Notes: generated by a model not told the origin, from the letters alone. Shown: positions 53,568 to 62,964, counted from the first letter of the stretch. The stretch is 64,000 nt of DNA from Candidatus Hamiltonella defensa 5AT (Acyrthosiphon pisum) (GCF_000021705.1 NC_012751.1:1-64000), one strand, 5' to 3'. A program made the numbers and translations.

Positions 53568-54818
53568 ATGAAAAATTCATTAACACTCAAAATCACTTTA
53601 GACCGAAGAACACTGTTATTTGTAATTTCTTTGGTCTTGTTTGAGTTCGCTGTTTATATTGCGAACGATATGATCCAGGCTGGGATGTTAATGGTTGTCT
53701 CGGATTTTAAAGCTGGTTTAGAGTGGGTGCCTACTGCAATGACCTTTTATCTTGCTGGGGGAATATTATTTGAATTATTGATAGGCCCTGTATCAGATCG
53801 CCTAGGGCGAAGGCCTGTTATGCTGACAGGGGTTGTGTTTTTTGTGATCACCTGTTTGGCGATTTTATGGGCCACTAACATTGAACAATTTATGTTAATG
53901 CGTTTTCTGCAAGGTATAGGAATGTGTTTTATTGGCGCTGTGGGTTATGCCACGATCCAGGAAGCCTTTGAAGAAGCCACGTGCGTCAAAATGATCGCAC
54001 TGATGGCGAATGTGGCCTTAATTGCGCCCTTGCTTGGGCCTTTGATAGGCGTGGCTTTGATTCAAGTCGCGTCTTGGAAAATGATGTTTGTGTTTGTTGC
54101 TATATTAGGGGCTTTTTCTTTTATTGGATTATGGCGAACCATGCCAGAAACCGCGGTTTTAAAGGGAGAAAAATTGTCCTTTGCTGTGGTGGCATTCGAT
54201 TATAAAACCGTGTTTTCTAACGTTCGCTTTCTATGTGGCGCTTTAGCATTAGCTTTTGCTAATTTGCCTCTACTGAGTTGGATCGCTCAATCCCCTGTGA
54301 TCCTGATGAGTACAGAAAAACTCTCTACTTTTGAGTATGGTTTATTGCAAATTCCTATTTTTGGCGCCTTGATTGCAGGTAATATCACCCTGGCAAGTTT
54401 AAGCGGTAAAAAAAAGTTACCCACATTAATTCGAATGGCAGCCGCACCCATTATGGCTGGGTTATTCATCGCTTTTATCTCGACAGTTTATTTTTTTCAC
54501 GCCTATCTATGGATGGTTGCCGGTTTAAGTCTGTATGCTTTTGGTGTTGATTTGTGCAACGCCGCTTTAATGCGTTTAACCTTATTTTCAAGCGATGTGA
54601 GTAAAGGAACGGTTTCTGCGGTGATTACCATGATCGATATGCTGATATTTTTTCTTGGGGTAGAATTGTCTAAAATTCTTTATTTTTGGAAAGGCGTAGG
54701 TCTTTTAAACTTTTTTAATTTAATATGTGGATTTTGTTGGTTGATATCGGTATGGTTTTTTATTCGTCGTATGCCTACTGAAAAAAATATGCCTATTTCT
54801 TCGGAGAAATCATCATGA
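53568..54818 (+). CDS. mdfA: MdfA-type antiporter, copy 2, with added acidic residues
   Basis: 416 residues, clearly a tandem duplicate of the gene before it and equally related to MdfA. Glu26 and Asp34 equivalents are kept (LFEFAVYIANDMIQAGM). Three intramembrane positions are newly acidic compared with copy 1 and E. coli: Glu at the Gln69 position (ILFELLIGP), Asp at Gly328 (AFGVDLCNAAL) and Asp at Gln357 (TMIDMLIF). E. coli numbering is from memory. Added negative charge in helix 10 is known to change MdfA substrate charge preference, so this copy may export other compounds. Its stop overlaps the sodA start (ATGA). Confidence 0.88.
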   Translation: MKNSLTLKITLDRRTLLFVISLVLFEFAVYIANDMIQAGMLMVVSDFKAGLEWVPTAMTFYLAGGILFELLIGPVSDRLGRRPVMLTGVVFFVITCLAILWATNIEQFMLMRFLQGIGMCFIGAVGYATIQEAFEEATCVKMIALMANVALIAPLLGPLIGVALIQVASWKMMFVFVAILGAFSFIGLWRTMPETAVLKGEKLSFAVVAFDYKTVFSNVRFLCGALALAFANLPLLSWIAQSPVILMSTEKLSTFEYGLLQIPIFGALIAGNITLASLSGKKKLPTLIRMAAAPIMAGLFIAFISTVYFFHAYLWMVAGLSLYAFGVDLCNAALMRLTLFSSDVSKGTVSAVITMIDMLIFFLGVELSKILYFWKGVGLLNFFNLICGFCWLISVWFFIRRMPTEKNMPISSEKSS

Positions 54819-55444
54819 GTTATTCATTACCCTCTTTACCTTACGCATATGATGCGCTTGAACCGCATTTTGATGCAAAAACGATGGAGATTCACCATAC
54901 TAAACATCATCAAGCGTATGTGACCAATGCCAATAGCGTCTTATCAAGCTATCCTGAGCTGACAAAATTGAGTGTGGAATCATTGATTCAGGATTTAAAT
55001 TGCGTGCCTTCTGAAAAACGGGTTTTTATGCGTAATAATGCAGGGGGACATGCGAATCATGGTTTTTTTTGGACAGGTTTAAAGATAGGGACGGTATTAC
55101 AAGGCAAACTCAAGATAGCCATAGAAAAAGATTTTGGGAGTGTCGATGCGTTCAAAACGCAGTTTGAACAGGCCGCTGCCACCCGTTTTGGTTCAGGCTG
55201 GGCTTGGTTGGTTTTAAAAAATACAGGCAAGCTGGCGGTGGTGTCCACTGCGAATCAAGACAATCCCTTAATGGGAGATGCGGTTTGCGGCGCCTCAGGC
55301 GTTCCGATCATGGGTTTGGATGTCTGGGAACACGCCTATTATTTAAAATACCAAAACCGTCGCCCGGATTATATCAAGGCGTTTTGGCAGGTGGTCAATT
55401 GGGATGAAGCAGAAAAACGCTTTATGAAGGTTTCCAAGGCATAA
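54815..55444 (+). CDS. sodA: Manganese superoxide dismutase
   Basis: 209 residues (E. coli SodA 206). The metal ligands sit in the normal places: His in EIHHTKHHQAYV, His in NNAGGHANHGFFW, and DVWEHAYYLKYQNRRPDYI; GSGWAWLVL is the Mn/Fe family signature. It turns superoxide into peroxide and oxygen. It overlaps the preceding exporter gene by 4 bases, so both are probably made together; in E. coli sodA is monocistronic. It may lack its own SoxRS/Fur-controlled promoter here. Confidence 0.96.
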   Translation: MSYSLPSLPYAYDALEPHFDAKTMEIHHTKHHQAYVTNANSVLSSYPELTKLSVESLIQDLNCVPSEKRVFMRNNAGGHANHGFFWTGLKIGTVLQGKLKIAIEKDFGSVDAFKTQFEQAAATRFGSGWAWLVLKNTGKLAVVSTANQDNPLMGDAVCGASGVPIMGLDVWEHAYYLKYQNRRPDYIKAFWQVVNWDEAEKRFMKVSKA

Positions 55445-55475
55445 ATATAAAAATTTTATAGGCTCTAAACCGAAA

Positions 55476-56243
55476 TTAAAACGTTTTTGCAGCCACGGCG
55501 GACTGAGCAATTTTTAAAAAATCATTCACTTTTAATGACGCACCACCAACCAATGCTCCATCAATGTCTTTTTCAGCAAAAAATTCATCGGCGTTAGAGG
55601 CGTTTACGGAACCGCCATATTGAATAATCACTGTTTTGGCGATCTCATCTTTTCCTTTGGAGACATGCTGGCGAATAAACGCATGAACTTTTTGGGCCTC
55701 AGATGCCGTGGCCGCTTTTCCTGTGCCTATTGCCCAAATGGGCTCATAAGCAATTACTGAGTTTTTAAAGGCGTCTGGCCCACATTTTGCTAATATGGCA
55801 TCAAGCTGTTTTGCGCAGATTGTTTGGGTCAATCCCTGTGCATTTTCAGTTTCAGATTCGCCAATACAGAGCACCGGTATCAAACCCGTTTCTTTCAATA
55901 AGGCAAATTTTTTTGCGATCCCTTCATTCGTTTCCTGGTGGTAACTCCGGCGTTCGGAATGCCCAATGATGACGTATTTTGCGCCGACCTCTTTGAGCAT
56001 CTGAGGAGAGAGTTCACCAGTGAAAGCGCCCCCGGTATTAAAATCGACATTTTGAGCGGCCAAAGAAATACGATCATTCTTAAGCTGTTTTTTGGCTTCA
56101 TGTAAGTAAACCGCCGGCGGCGCAATCGCAATGTCACACATTTTTAACGCGTCTATTTGATCGCTTAAGCTTGTGATGAATTCAGCCAGCATAGAAAGGC
56201 TGCCGTTTAATTTCCAATTTCCCATAATTAAAGAACGACGCAT
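55476..56243 (-). CDS. tpiA: Triosephosphate isomerase
   Basis: 255 residues from the ATG at 56243, the E. coli length; an ATG 12 bases upstream is less likely because a GGAG site fits the inner one. Active-site Lys (GNWKLNGS), His (IIGHSERR) and Glu (AYEPIWAIGTGK) are present, with the GGSVNASNADEF phosphate loop. It interconverts dihydroxyacetone phosphate and glyceraldehyde-3-phosphate. fpr lies 80 bases upstream; in E. coli they are neighbours separated by yiiQ and yiiR. Confidence 0.97.
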   Translation of the reverse strand: MRRSLIMGNWKLNGSLSMLAEFITSLSDQIDALKMCDIAIAPPAVYLHEAKKQLKNDRISLAAQNVDFNTGGAFTGELSPQMLKEVGAKYVIIGHSERRSYHQETNEGIAKKFALLKETGLIPVLCIGESETENAQGLTQTICAKQLDAILAKCGPDAFKNSVIAYEPIWAIGTGKAATASEAQKVHAFIRQHVSKGKDEIAKTVIIQYGGSVNASNADEFFAEKDIDGALVGGASLKVNDFLKIAQSAVAAKTF

Positions 56244-56322
56244 ATTTTTCTCCATTAAATAAAAATCAATGAATTAAGATGAATCTCTTTCATTGACTGA
56301 TCGAAAATAAATAGAATAAAAA

Positions 56323-57069
56323 TTACCAATATTGTTCACTACTCATATGCCCTGGTTTTTTTCTGAAATGCTTCCGCATTTGGCGATGTTCTTCTAAGGT
56401 TTTAAAGGTATCTTTGACCATTTGTGGATTACCGCACAACATCACATGACTGCTTTGAGCTTCAATTTTTTGGTTTACTGAGGCTTCAAGCGTGCCTTTT
56501 TCAATCAACTCAGGAATTCGACCCATCAATGAATGCGATGTTTTTTCTCTGCTCACCACGGTTTGGATAGATAATCGGCCTTGATAACGCTTTTCTAATT
56601 TTTTCATTAACGGCAGGTAACTCAGATCAGACGCAAATCTGACCGCATGGACCAATATCATGCGCTCAAAACGTTCTACATCTTTCCCCTCTTGCAGTAT
56701 AGACAGATAAGGCCCTATGCCAGTCCCTGTCGCAAGCATCCATAACGTTTTGCAGACTGGCACTTCCGATAAAATAAAAAACCCCTGGGCTTTTGAAGCC
56801 ACTATAATATCCTCGCCAATACAGAGCCGGTGTAAAGGGATGCTGAGTTTTCCTCCAGGTACAGTGACCAAATAAATTTCCAGCCGATGATCACTGGGCG
56901 CATTCACGTAAGAGTAGGCTCTTTGAACTCGCGTTCCATCGATCTCTAATGCTAATTTCGTATACTGACCTGCAATAAAGGGATCGATAGGCGCCTCAAT
57001 TTGAATGCTAAATAAACTGTCCGTCCAAGGTTTGATATCTGTAATTTTGCCATTAACCCATTGAGACAT
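56323..57069 (-). CDS. fpr: Ferredoxin/flavodoxin-NADP+ reductase
   Basis: 248 residues from the ATG at 57069, the E. coli length; the ATG at 57081 is four codons longer and unsupported. FAD-binding RVQRAYSYVN, NADP-binding LATGTGIGPYLSILQ and CGNPQMV are present. The C-terminus is PGHMSSEQYW, like E. coli. It passes electrons between NADPH and flavodoxin or ferredoxin, supporting iron-sulfur repair and oxidative defence. Divergent from slyX. Confidence 0.95.
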   Translation of the reverse strand: MSQWVNGKITDIKPWTDSLFSIQIEAPIDPFIAGQYTKLALEIDGTRVQRAYSYVNAPSDHRLEIYLVTVPGGKLSIPLHRLCIGEDIIVASKAQGFFILSEVPVCKTLWMLATGTGIGPYLSILQEGKDVERFERMILVHAVRFASDLSYLPLMKKLEKRYQGRLSIQTVVSREKTSHSLMGRIPELIEKGTLEASVNQKIEAQSSHVMLCGNPQMVKDTFKTLEEHRQMRKHFRKKPGHMSSEQYW

Positions 57070-57119
57070 TATTTTTCCCACTACTATTAATGATTGTTTG
57101 TATGAAAAAAGGAATGACT

Positions 57120-57335
57120 ATGACTGATGCGCTCACACAACGCCTTGAAATATTAGAAAGTCGTTTGGCTTTTCAAGATGCTGCTATTGAAGATCTCAAT
57201 AAAGCGATGGTGGAATATCAAATTAAAATCATTCAGTTACAAGAACACCTTAGGGTACTCAACGAAAAACTGACATCAGCTCGTTTATCTCATCTGGCGC
57301 CCTTATCCGAGGAAGACCCACCGCCTCATTATTGA
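57120..57335 (+). CDS. slyX: SlyX family coiled-coil protein
   Basis: 71 residues from the ATG at 57120 (E. coli 72), chosen because an AAGGA site is 7 bases upstream; upstream ATGs at 57102 and 57114 have none. A coiled coil fills the protein (LEILESRLAFQDAAIEDLN; IIQLQEHLRVLNEKL), and the end PPPHY is conserved. Function unknown. The stop is 7 bases from the end of convergent typA. Confidence 0.9.
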   Translation: MTDALTQRLEILESRLAFQDAAIEDLNKAMVEYQIKIIQLQEHLRVLNEKLTSARLSHLAPLSEEDPPPHY

Positions 57336-57342
57336 AGATGTT

Positions 57343-59166
57343 TTATTTTGTTCGATTCGCGCGTTTGCGATCATTTTCAGTGAGATAACGTTTACGGATG
57401 CGAATCGATTGGGGAGTAATTTCAACTAACTCATCATCATCAATAAACTCTAGGGCTTGTTCTAGAGACATTTTGACAGGGGGAACCAAAGTGGTCGCTT
57501 CATCTGTACCTGAAGCCCGCATATTGGTTAATTTTTTACCCGTCAAACAATTGACAGTGAGATCGTTTGAACGGGTGTGAATGCCAATGATTTGCCCTTC
57601 ATACACTTCAGCTCCGTGGCCCAAAAATAATTTTCCACGATCTTGCAAACTGAATAACGCGAAAGCGACCGCTTTACCTTGTCCATTCGAAATCAGTACA
57701 CCGTTTTGACGCTGACCAATGTCACCAGAACGCACGAGGTCGTAATGGCTAAACGTAGAATAAAGTAAACCCGTCCCTGAGGTCATGGTCATAAACTCTG
57801 TTCGAAAACCAATTAAGCCACGGCTCGGAATGACGTAATCCAGACGAATTCGGCCTTTTCCATCAGGGATCATGTTTTTAACATCCCCTTTGCGTTCCCC
57901 CATCGCCTGCATCACAGAACCTTGATGTTGTTCTTCAATATCGAGGGTGACGTTTTCGAAAGGTTCTTGATCCTGGCCATCCACTTTTCTATTAATGACT
58001 TTAGGACGAGAAACCGCCAGTTCAAATCCTTCTCGGCGCATGTTTTCAATTAACACAGATAAATGAAGTTCGCCTCGCCCTGAAACACGGAAGGCATCGG
58101 AATCTTCCGTTTCTTCAACACGTAAAGCCACGTTATGGATTAATTCTTTTTTAAGACGCTCAAGAATTTGACGAGAAGTGACATATTTGCCTTCTTTACC
58201 GCAGAAAGGGGAGGTGTTGACACAGAAATACATGCTCACTGTAGGTTCATCAACGGAAAGAGCGGGCAGAGATTCAATGTGATTGATGTCACATAGTGTG
58301 TCAGAAATATTCAGATCACCTAAACCGGTGATCGCGATGATATCGCCTGCTTCTGCCAGCGGGATTTCAATCCGCTCTAACCCCATGTGGCCAAATACTT
58401 TACTGACTTTCGCATTGCGCGTTTTCCCTTGACTGTCGATGATCACAATCGATTGATTGGGTTTTACTGTACCCCGTTTAATACGACCAATCCCGATGAC
58501 GCCCACATAATTGTTGTAGTCTAATTGAGAAATTTGCATTTGAAATGGGCCATCAAGCTCAACTTCTGGTGCCGGCACATGATCGATAATCGCTTGATAT
58601 AACGGGGTCATATCTTTGGCCATATCATTGTAATCGGTTCCTGCTGTGCCCAATAATGCAGAGGTATAAATAACGGGAAAATCAAGCTGTTCATCTGTCG
58701 CATCGAGATTAACAAAAAGGTCAAAAACCTGATCGACCACCCAATCAGGACGCGCACCAGGACGATCAATTTTATTAATCACGACAATTGGCTGTAAGCC
58801 ATGAGCAAAAGCTTTTTTAGTAACAAATCGGGTTTGAGGCATTGGCCCATCTTGGGCATCGACGACTAACAGAACAGAATCCACCATGGAAAGAACACGT
58901 TCTACCTCCCCCCCAAAATCCGCATGACCCGGCGTATCCACGATATTAATACGATATTCATTCCATTTAATGGCGGTATTTTTTGCGAGTATAGTAATGC
59001 CGCGTTCTTTTTCTAAATCATTAGAATCCATGACACGTTCTGTTGTTTCAGCACGTTCTCCGAAGGTGCCAGATTGCTCTAATAACTTGTCAACCAAGGT
59101 TGTTTTACCATGGTCAACGTGGGCAATAATCGCTATATTGCGTAGGTTCTTTTTATTTGAAGACAT
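57343..59166 (-). CDS. typA: Ribosome-associated GTPase TypA/BipA
   Basis: 607 residues, as in E. coli. EF-G-like GTPase: G1 AHVDHGKTTL, G2 RGITI, G3 DTPGHADFGGE, G4 NKID. Domain V and the TypA-specific C-terminal domain (FSHYDLVRSGDIGQRQNGV) follow. It binds ribosomes and aids assembly and stress adaptation, notably in the cold and in virulence settings. An 18-base sequence shared with the sufA promoter region lies 15 bases upstream of the start. Confidence 0.97.
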   Translation of the reverse strand: MSSNKKNLRNIAIIAHVDHGKTTLVDKLLEQSGTFGERAETTERVMDSNDLEKERGITILAKNTAIKWNEYRINIVDTPGHADFGGEVERVLSMVDSVLLVVDAQDGPMPQTRFVTKKAFAHGLQPIVVINKIDRPGARPDWVVDQVFDLFVNLDATDEQLDFPVIYTSALLGTAGTDYNDMAKDMTPLYQAIIDHVPAPEVELDGPFQMQISQLDYNNYVGVIGIGRIKRGTVKPNQSIVIIDSQGKTRNAKVSKVFGHMGLERIEIPLAEAGDIIAITGLGDLNISDTLCDINHIESLPALSVDEPTVSMYFCVNTSPFCGKEGKYVTSRQILERLKKELIHNVALRVEETEDSDAFRVSGRGELHLSVLIENMRREGFELAVSRPKVINRKVDGQDQEPFENVTLDIEEQHQGSVMQAMGERKGDVKNMIPDGKGRIRLDYVIPSRGLIGFRTEFMTMTSGTGLLYSTFSHYDLVRSGDIGQRQNGVLISNGQGKAVAFALFSLQDRGKLFLGHGAEVYEGQIIGIHTRSNDLTVNCLTGKKLTNMRASGTDEATTLVPPVKMSLEQALEFIDDDELVEITPQSIRIRKRYLTENDRKRANRTK

Positions 59167-59180
59167 GAAAAATAGATTAC

Positions 59181-59198
59181 CTTTATATAAGATTTAAA
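59181..59198. repeat. 18-base repeat, copy upstream of typA
   Basis: CTTTATATAAGATTTAAA occurs here and again exactly at 60840-60857, upstream of sufA. The centre is nearly palindromic (AATCTT against AAGATT). Here it sits 15 bases before the typA start. Confidence 0.6.
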
Positions 59199-59530
59199 TC
59201 TGTACCAAAAGATAGAGATTGATAAAATCTGATGGTGGATTTGATATCCTCCACGCCTTAATCAACGAGGATTTTTGCGCGTTCAGACAGAAAATGTGAG
59301 GCGTTTTTTACGCTACTGAAAGACAGCGATTATGCCCCCGTCACACGCTATTACCTGAATCATTTTAACACAATCGAGAAAGAAAACCGCGTCTTATCTG
59401 TCTCGTCCTTAGGCAGGATTTTGACGCGAATCAGATCAAAAAAGAGCTTACTATGATTGAACTTAATTATCATCTTTCTGATTTTCTGACCTGGAGCAGT
59501 TAATGAAAACATAAGCAGCTCGTTCAGTGT
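59199..59530. other. Unassigned spacer with a gene-like remnant
   Basis: About 330 bases between typA and bolA, visibly less AT-rich than other gaps. On the plus strand an open frame of 64 codons (59262-59456) contains KDSDYAPVTRYYLNHF and ENRVLSVSSLGRILTRI, which look like real protein, but there is no start codon and I know no family. It may be the end of a lost gene, or a mobile-element relic. Confidence 0.4.
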
Positions 59531-59845
59531 TCACTTATCCTTTCTACTCACACAAGGAGGAGAAATCGGCTCAACCTGTAAGGCCTCTTCCCATTCTTTT
59601 AGTGTATAAAGATGTAACGCAAGAGCATGGACACCACCATGATTGAATTCTTCCTCTAATGTATTGTAAACCATACGATGGCGCTCTAATGCTTTGAGCC
59701 CAGAAAATTGATGGCTGACCATCACAATTTTGAAATGACTCTCAGAACCCGCCGGAGCACGATGGCGATGACTTTCATTAATAACATCAAGATAAACTGG
59801 CTTAAATGCCTCATCAAGTTTTTGTTTAATGTGATCTTGAATCAT
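59531..59845 (-). CDS. bolA: BolA, stress-morphology regulator
   Basis: 104 residues (E. coli 105). The BolA fold is complete ([25 protein letters not shown]-type [26 protein letters not shown]), with the conserved His residues for [2Fe-2S] sharing with monothiol glutaredoxin. It links iron-sulfur state to growth form and stress. Its start overlaps the rdgC stop by 4 bases; in E. coli bolA stands alone upstream of tig. Confidence 0.94.
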
Positions 59846-60750
59846 TCTGGATACCTACTGAAAGCGCTCATCATATTTTTAATTAATTCGGTTAATTCGT
59901 AAGTCATTAAAACAAAATCAGCATCAAAACACTGAGCAACCTCTTTTTTATTAATGTGTGAGTTTTTTTCACGTAATACTTCTAAAAATTTGACACGTTT
60001 TAAAGAAAGATCTTGATTTAATATCAGCTGAATACTTTCTTGCCATTCAAGCGCTAATCGGGTCACTTTTTTGCCAGACTTAATATGGAGGGCAATTTCA
60101 TCACTATACAAATTTTGGTTCTTGCAACGAATGGTGCCGCCTTCGGTTAAAGTTGATTTTAATTCCGCTTCTTCCATAAGAACGAATCCAGATGGGAGGT
60201 TGTCTGAACGGATCCATTCAGTCAATATGAATTCAACAGGATGTTTAAATGTGAATGGCACAACGGCTAAAGACCCCAGGCTTTGACGTAATAATGCCAA
60301 AGCCTCTTCTGCTCTTTTAGTGCTACTGGCATCAAGTATCATCATCTGATGTATGGTATCAATCCATATCCAGGTTTTTTGAAAGCGACTAAACGCTCTG
60401 GGTAACAAATCATAAAAGACGTGGTCTTTTAGTGACGCTTTTTCTGTTTTTTTAAGTTTACGTTTCTGCTGAGCCTCGAGTTTTTCAATTTGACTTTCAA
60501 GTTCCTGTTTTATGACAGACGCCGGTAACATTTTTTCTTCTTTATGGGCACAGAGCAGAATTTGTCTATTTACTTGATAGCTGAGCGTGTCTTTGTGAGA
60601 CACCATAGGGGGGATCCAGCCTACTCTGACCTTTTCTTGAGGCCCACAAGGAATAAATGCAAAGTTTGCTAATTTTTTTTCTAACTCAGATGAATCTTTT
60701 TCTAACGGACATTGCAGCTGATACATCATTAAATTTTTAAACCAAATCAT
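59842..60750 (-). CDS. rdgC: Recombination-associated protein RdgC
   Basis: 302 residues from the ATG at 60750 (E. coli 303), preceded by an AAGGAAA site; an ATG at 60825 would add 25 residues without a match. Conserved parts: [50 protein letters not shown] and [12 protein letters not shown]. It forms a ring around DNA and limits RecA-mediated exchange. Intact RdgC fits with intact RecA and RecBCD in this window. Confidence 0.95.
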
Positions 60751-60839
60751 ATGATTTCCTTGAGGCAACGAGTGTATTAATGGCAGAGCAAATAAAAAGC
60801 GCGATAATAACGAACTCTGCCTCAAATAGCCTGTACAAT

Positions 60840-60857
60840 CTTTATATAAGATTTAAA
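60840..60857. repeat. 18-base repeat, copy upstream of sufA
   Basis: Exact second copy of the sequence at 59181-59198. Here it sits about 80 bases before the sufA start, where a promoter or operator is expected. It does not match the IscR, OxyR or Fur sites that I know. It may carry the sufA -10 region (TATATAAGAT). Confidence 0.55.
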
Positions 60858-60937
60858 ATACAGTCCTTTAAAGAGGGAAAACAAAGCAAGAGGGAAAAGA
60901 CTCAAAAGGTCTTTTCAAAATAGAAAAGGTAAATTGT

Positions 60938-61309
60938 ATGCAACAAAATAAATTAGACATATTTGAAACTGCTCATCATCAATGGAGTGGTGTGACCATG
61001 ACGGCCAGAGCTGCGGCACAAATTATCAAATTGATGAAAAAAAATGAAAAAATTAAAGGCTTGAAATTAAGCGTCAAACCCTCTGGTTGCGCAGGTTTTG
61101 CTTATGTGATGAATATGGTTGAGTCTACTGCAAACGACGATCTGTTATTTGAACAAAAAGAAGCCAAACTTTATGTGCCTTTAAAGGCCATGCCTTTTGT
61201 TGATGGCACGGAAATGGATTACGTCAGTGAAGGATTAAATCAAATGTTTAAATTTAATAATCCAAGAGCACAGCATGCTTGCGGGTGTGGTGAGAGTTTT
61301 GGTGTTTAG
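60938..61309 (+). CDS. sufA: Iron-sulfur carrier SufA
   Basis: 123 residues (E. coli 122), A-type carrier. The three cluster cysteines are present (KPSGCAGF; CGCGESF). It takes iron-sulfur clusters from SufBCD and gives them to target proteins. First gene of the suf operon, which makes clusters under oxidative stress or iron shortage. The region 60751-60937 between divergent rdgC and sufA holds the 18-base repeat and short repeats of GAGGGAAAA. Confidence 0.96.
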   Translation: MQQNKLDIFETAHHQWSGVTMTARAAAQIIKLMKKNEKIKGLKLSVKPSGCAGFAYVMNMVESTANDDLLFEQKEAKLYVPLKAMPFVDGTEMDYVSEGLNQMFKFNNPRAQHACGCGESFGV

Positions 61310-61356
61310 ATTCTGTAGATGCGATGACGTACGTAATTGATGCGATATAAAAAAAG

Positions 61357-62862
61357 ATGATGAATAAAAAGAAAATAGATACTAAAGAAGCGTCGCCTAT
61401 CTGGGACAATGAGAGTCGATATAAAGAAGGTTTTTTTACTCAGCTAAAAACAGACGAGCTGGAAAAGGGGTTGAATGAGGATGTGGTCCGGGCGATTTCG
61501 GCCAAACGTCGCGAACCACAGTGGATGTTGGATTTTAGATTAGATGCTTATGATGGATGGCTGAAAATGTCTGAACCTCATTGGCTTAAAGGAGATTATG
61601 ATCCTCTTGATTATCAGGATTACAGTTATTATTCTGCCCCATCGTGTCCGAGCTGTGATGATGATCAATTTCATACTTATTCATCTTCTTCAACTGATCA
61701 CCCCAGCCATGCTGGCAAAAATGCCTATCTTAATTCAGAAGTAGAATCTGCTTTTGCTCAATTAGGCGTGCCAGTAAGAGAAGGAGCAGAAGTGGCGGTC
61801 GATGCCATTTTTGATTCTGTCTCTGTCGCGACGACCTATCGTGAAAAGCTCGCGAAACAAGGCATTATTTTTTGCTCTTTAGGCGAAGCGATTCAAGAAT
61901 ATCCTCAATTGGTTTGTCAATATCTGGGGTCGGTGGTGCCGGCAAAAGACAATTTTTTTGCCGCATTAAACGCCGCTGTTGCATCAGATGGCACTTTTGT
62001 ATATGTGCCGAAAGGCGTACGTTGTCCCATGGAATTATCGACTTATTTTCGGATTAATGCGGCCAAAACAGGTCAGTTTGAACGGACCATCATTATTGCC
62101 GATGAAGGCAGCTATGTGAGCTATATTGAAGGTTGTTCCGCACCTGTGAGAGAGGCCTCCCAATTACATGCTGCAGTGGTAGAAGTTATTTTGCATAAAA
62201 ATGCCGAGGTCAAATATTCTACCGTGCAAAATTGGTTTGCGGGCTCAGAAACGACAGGAGGTATTTTAAATTTCGTGACAAAAAGAGCTCTTTGTAAAGG
62301 AGCGGGTTCAAAAATGTCCTGGACCCAATCAGAAACAGGTTCGGCCATTACCTGGAAATATCCCAGTGTGATTTTGCAAGGAGATCATTCTATTGGAGAG
62401 TTTTTTTCTGTGGCGTTAACTAATGGAAAACAACAGGCTGATACAGGCACTAAAATGATCCACATTGGGAAAAACACGAAATCAACTATTATTTCCAAGG
62501 GTATTTCTGCAGGACACAGTCAAAACACGTATCGTGGATTGGTCAAAATATTACCAGGCGCACATAATGCGCGTAATTTTACTCAATGTGATTCTATGCT
62601 GATAGGATCTGATTCAGCAGCCAATACTTTCCCCTACGTAGAAGTTAAAAACAACTCAGCTCAATTAGAACATGAAGCGACCACCTCCAGGATTGGTGAC
62701 GATCAATTGTTTTATTGCCTGCAAAGAGGGATCTCGCAAGACGATGCCATTTCTATGATGGTCAATGGGTTCTGCAAAGATGTGTTTTCAGAATTACCGT
62801 TGGAATTTGCCGTAGAAGCGCAAAAATTATTGGCCATCAACTTAGAACATAGCGTGGGTTAA
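61357..62862 (+). CDS. sufB: Iron-sulfur assembly scaffold SufB
   Basis: 501 residues (E. coli 495). It forms the SufBC2D scaffold that receives sulfur from SufSE. The blocks NYKEGFFTQL-like RYKEGFFTQLKTDELEKG, VSVATTYREKL and AQLEHEATTSRIG are present, as is the essential Cys of FTQCDSMLIG (Cys405 in E. coli). Two further E. coli cysteines just after it are replaced (GSDSAANTFPYVEV). Start chosen at the first of two adjacent ATGs; no strong ribosome site is seen. The gap to sufC is 102 bases, far longer than in E. coli. Confidence 0.96.
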   Translation: MMNKKKIDTKEASPIWDNESRYKEGFFTQLKTDELEKGLNEDVVRAISAKRREPQWMLDFRLDAYDGWLKMSEPHWLKGDYDPLDYQDYSYYSAPSCPSCDDDQFHTYSSSSTDHPSHAGKNAYLNSEVESAFAQLGVPVREGAEVAVDAIFDSVSVATTYREKLAKQGIIFCSLGEAIQEYPQLVCQYLGSVVPAKDNFFAALNAAVASDGTFVYVPKGVRCPMELSTYFRINAAKTGQFERTIIIADEGSYVSYIEGCSAPVREASQLHAAVVEVILHKNAEVKYSTVQNWFAGSETTGGILNFVTKRALCKGAGSKMSWTQSETGSAITWKYPSVILQGDHSIGEFFSVALTNGKQQADTGTKMIHIGKNTKSTIISKGISAGHSQNTYRGLVKILPGAHNARNFTQCDSMLIGSDSAANTFPYVEVKNNSAQLEHEATTSRIGDDQLFYCLQRGISQDDAISMMVNGFCKDVFSELPLEFAVEAQKLLAINLEHSVG

Positions 62863-62964
62863 ATTTCTATCGAGAGATTTTTTTAATCACCCTAACGCAG
62901 AGTGTTCATCCCACCGTAGATTTTGCAGGAAGTCTAATATGGTTCCTGTTACAAAGGAAAAGAT

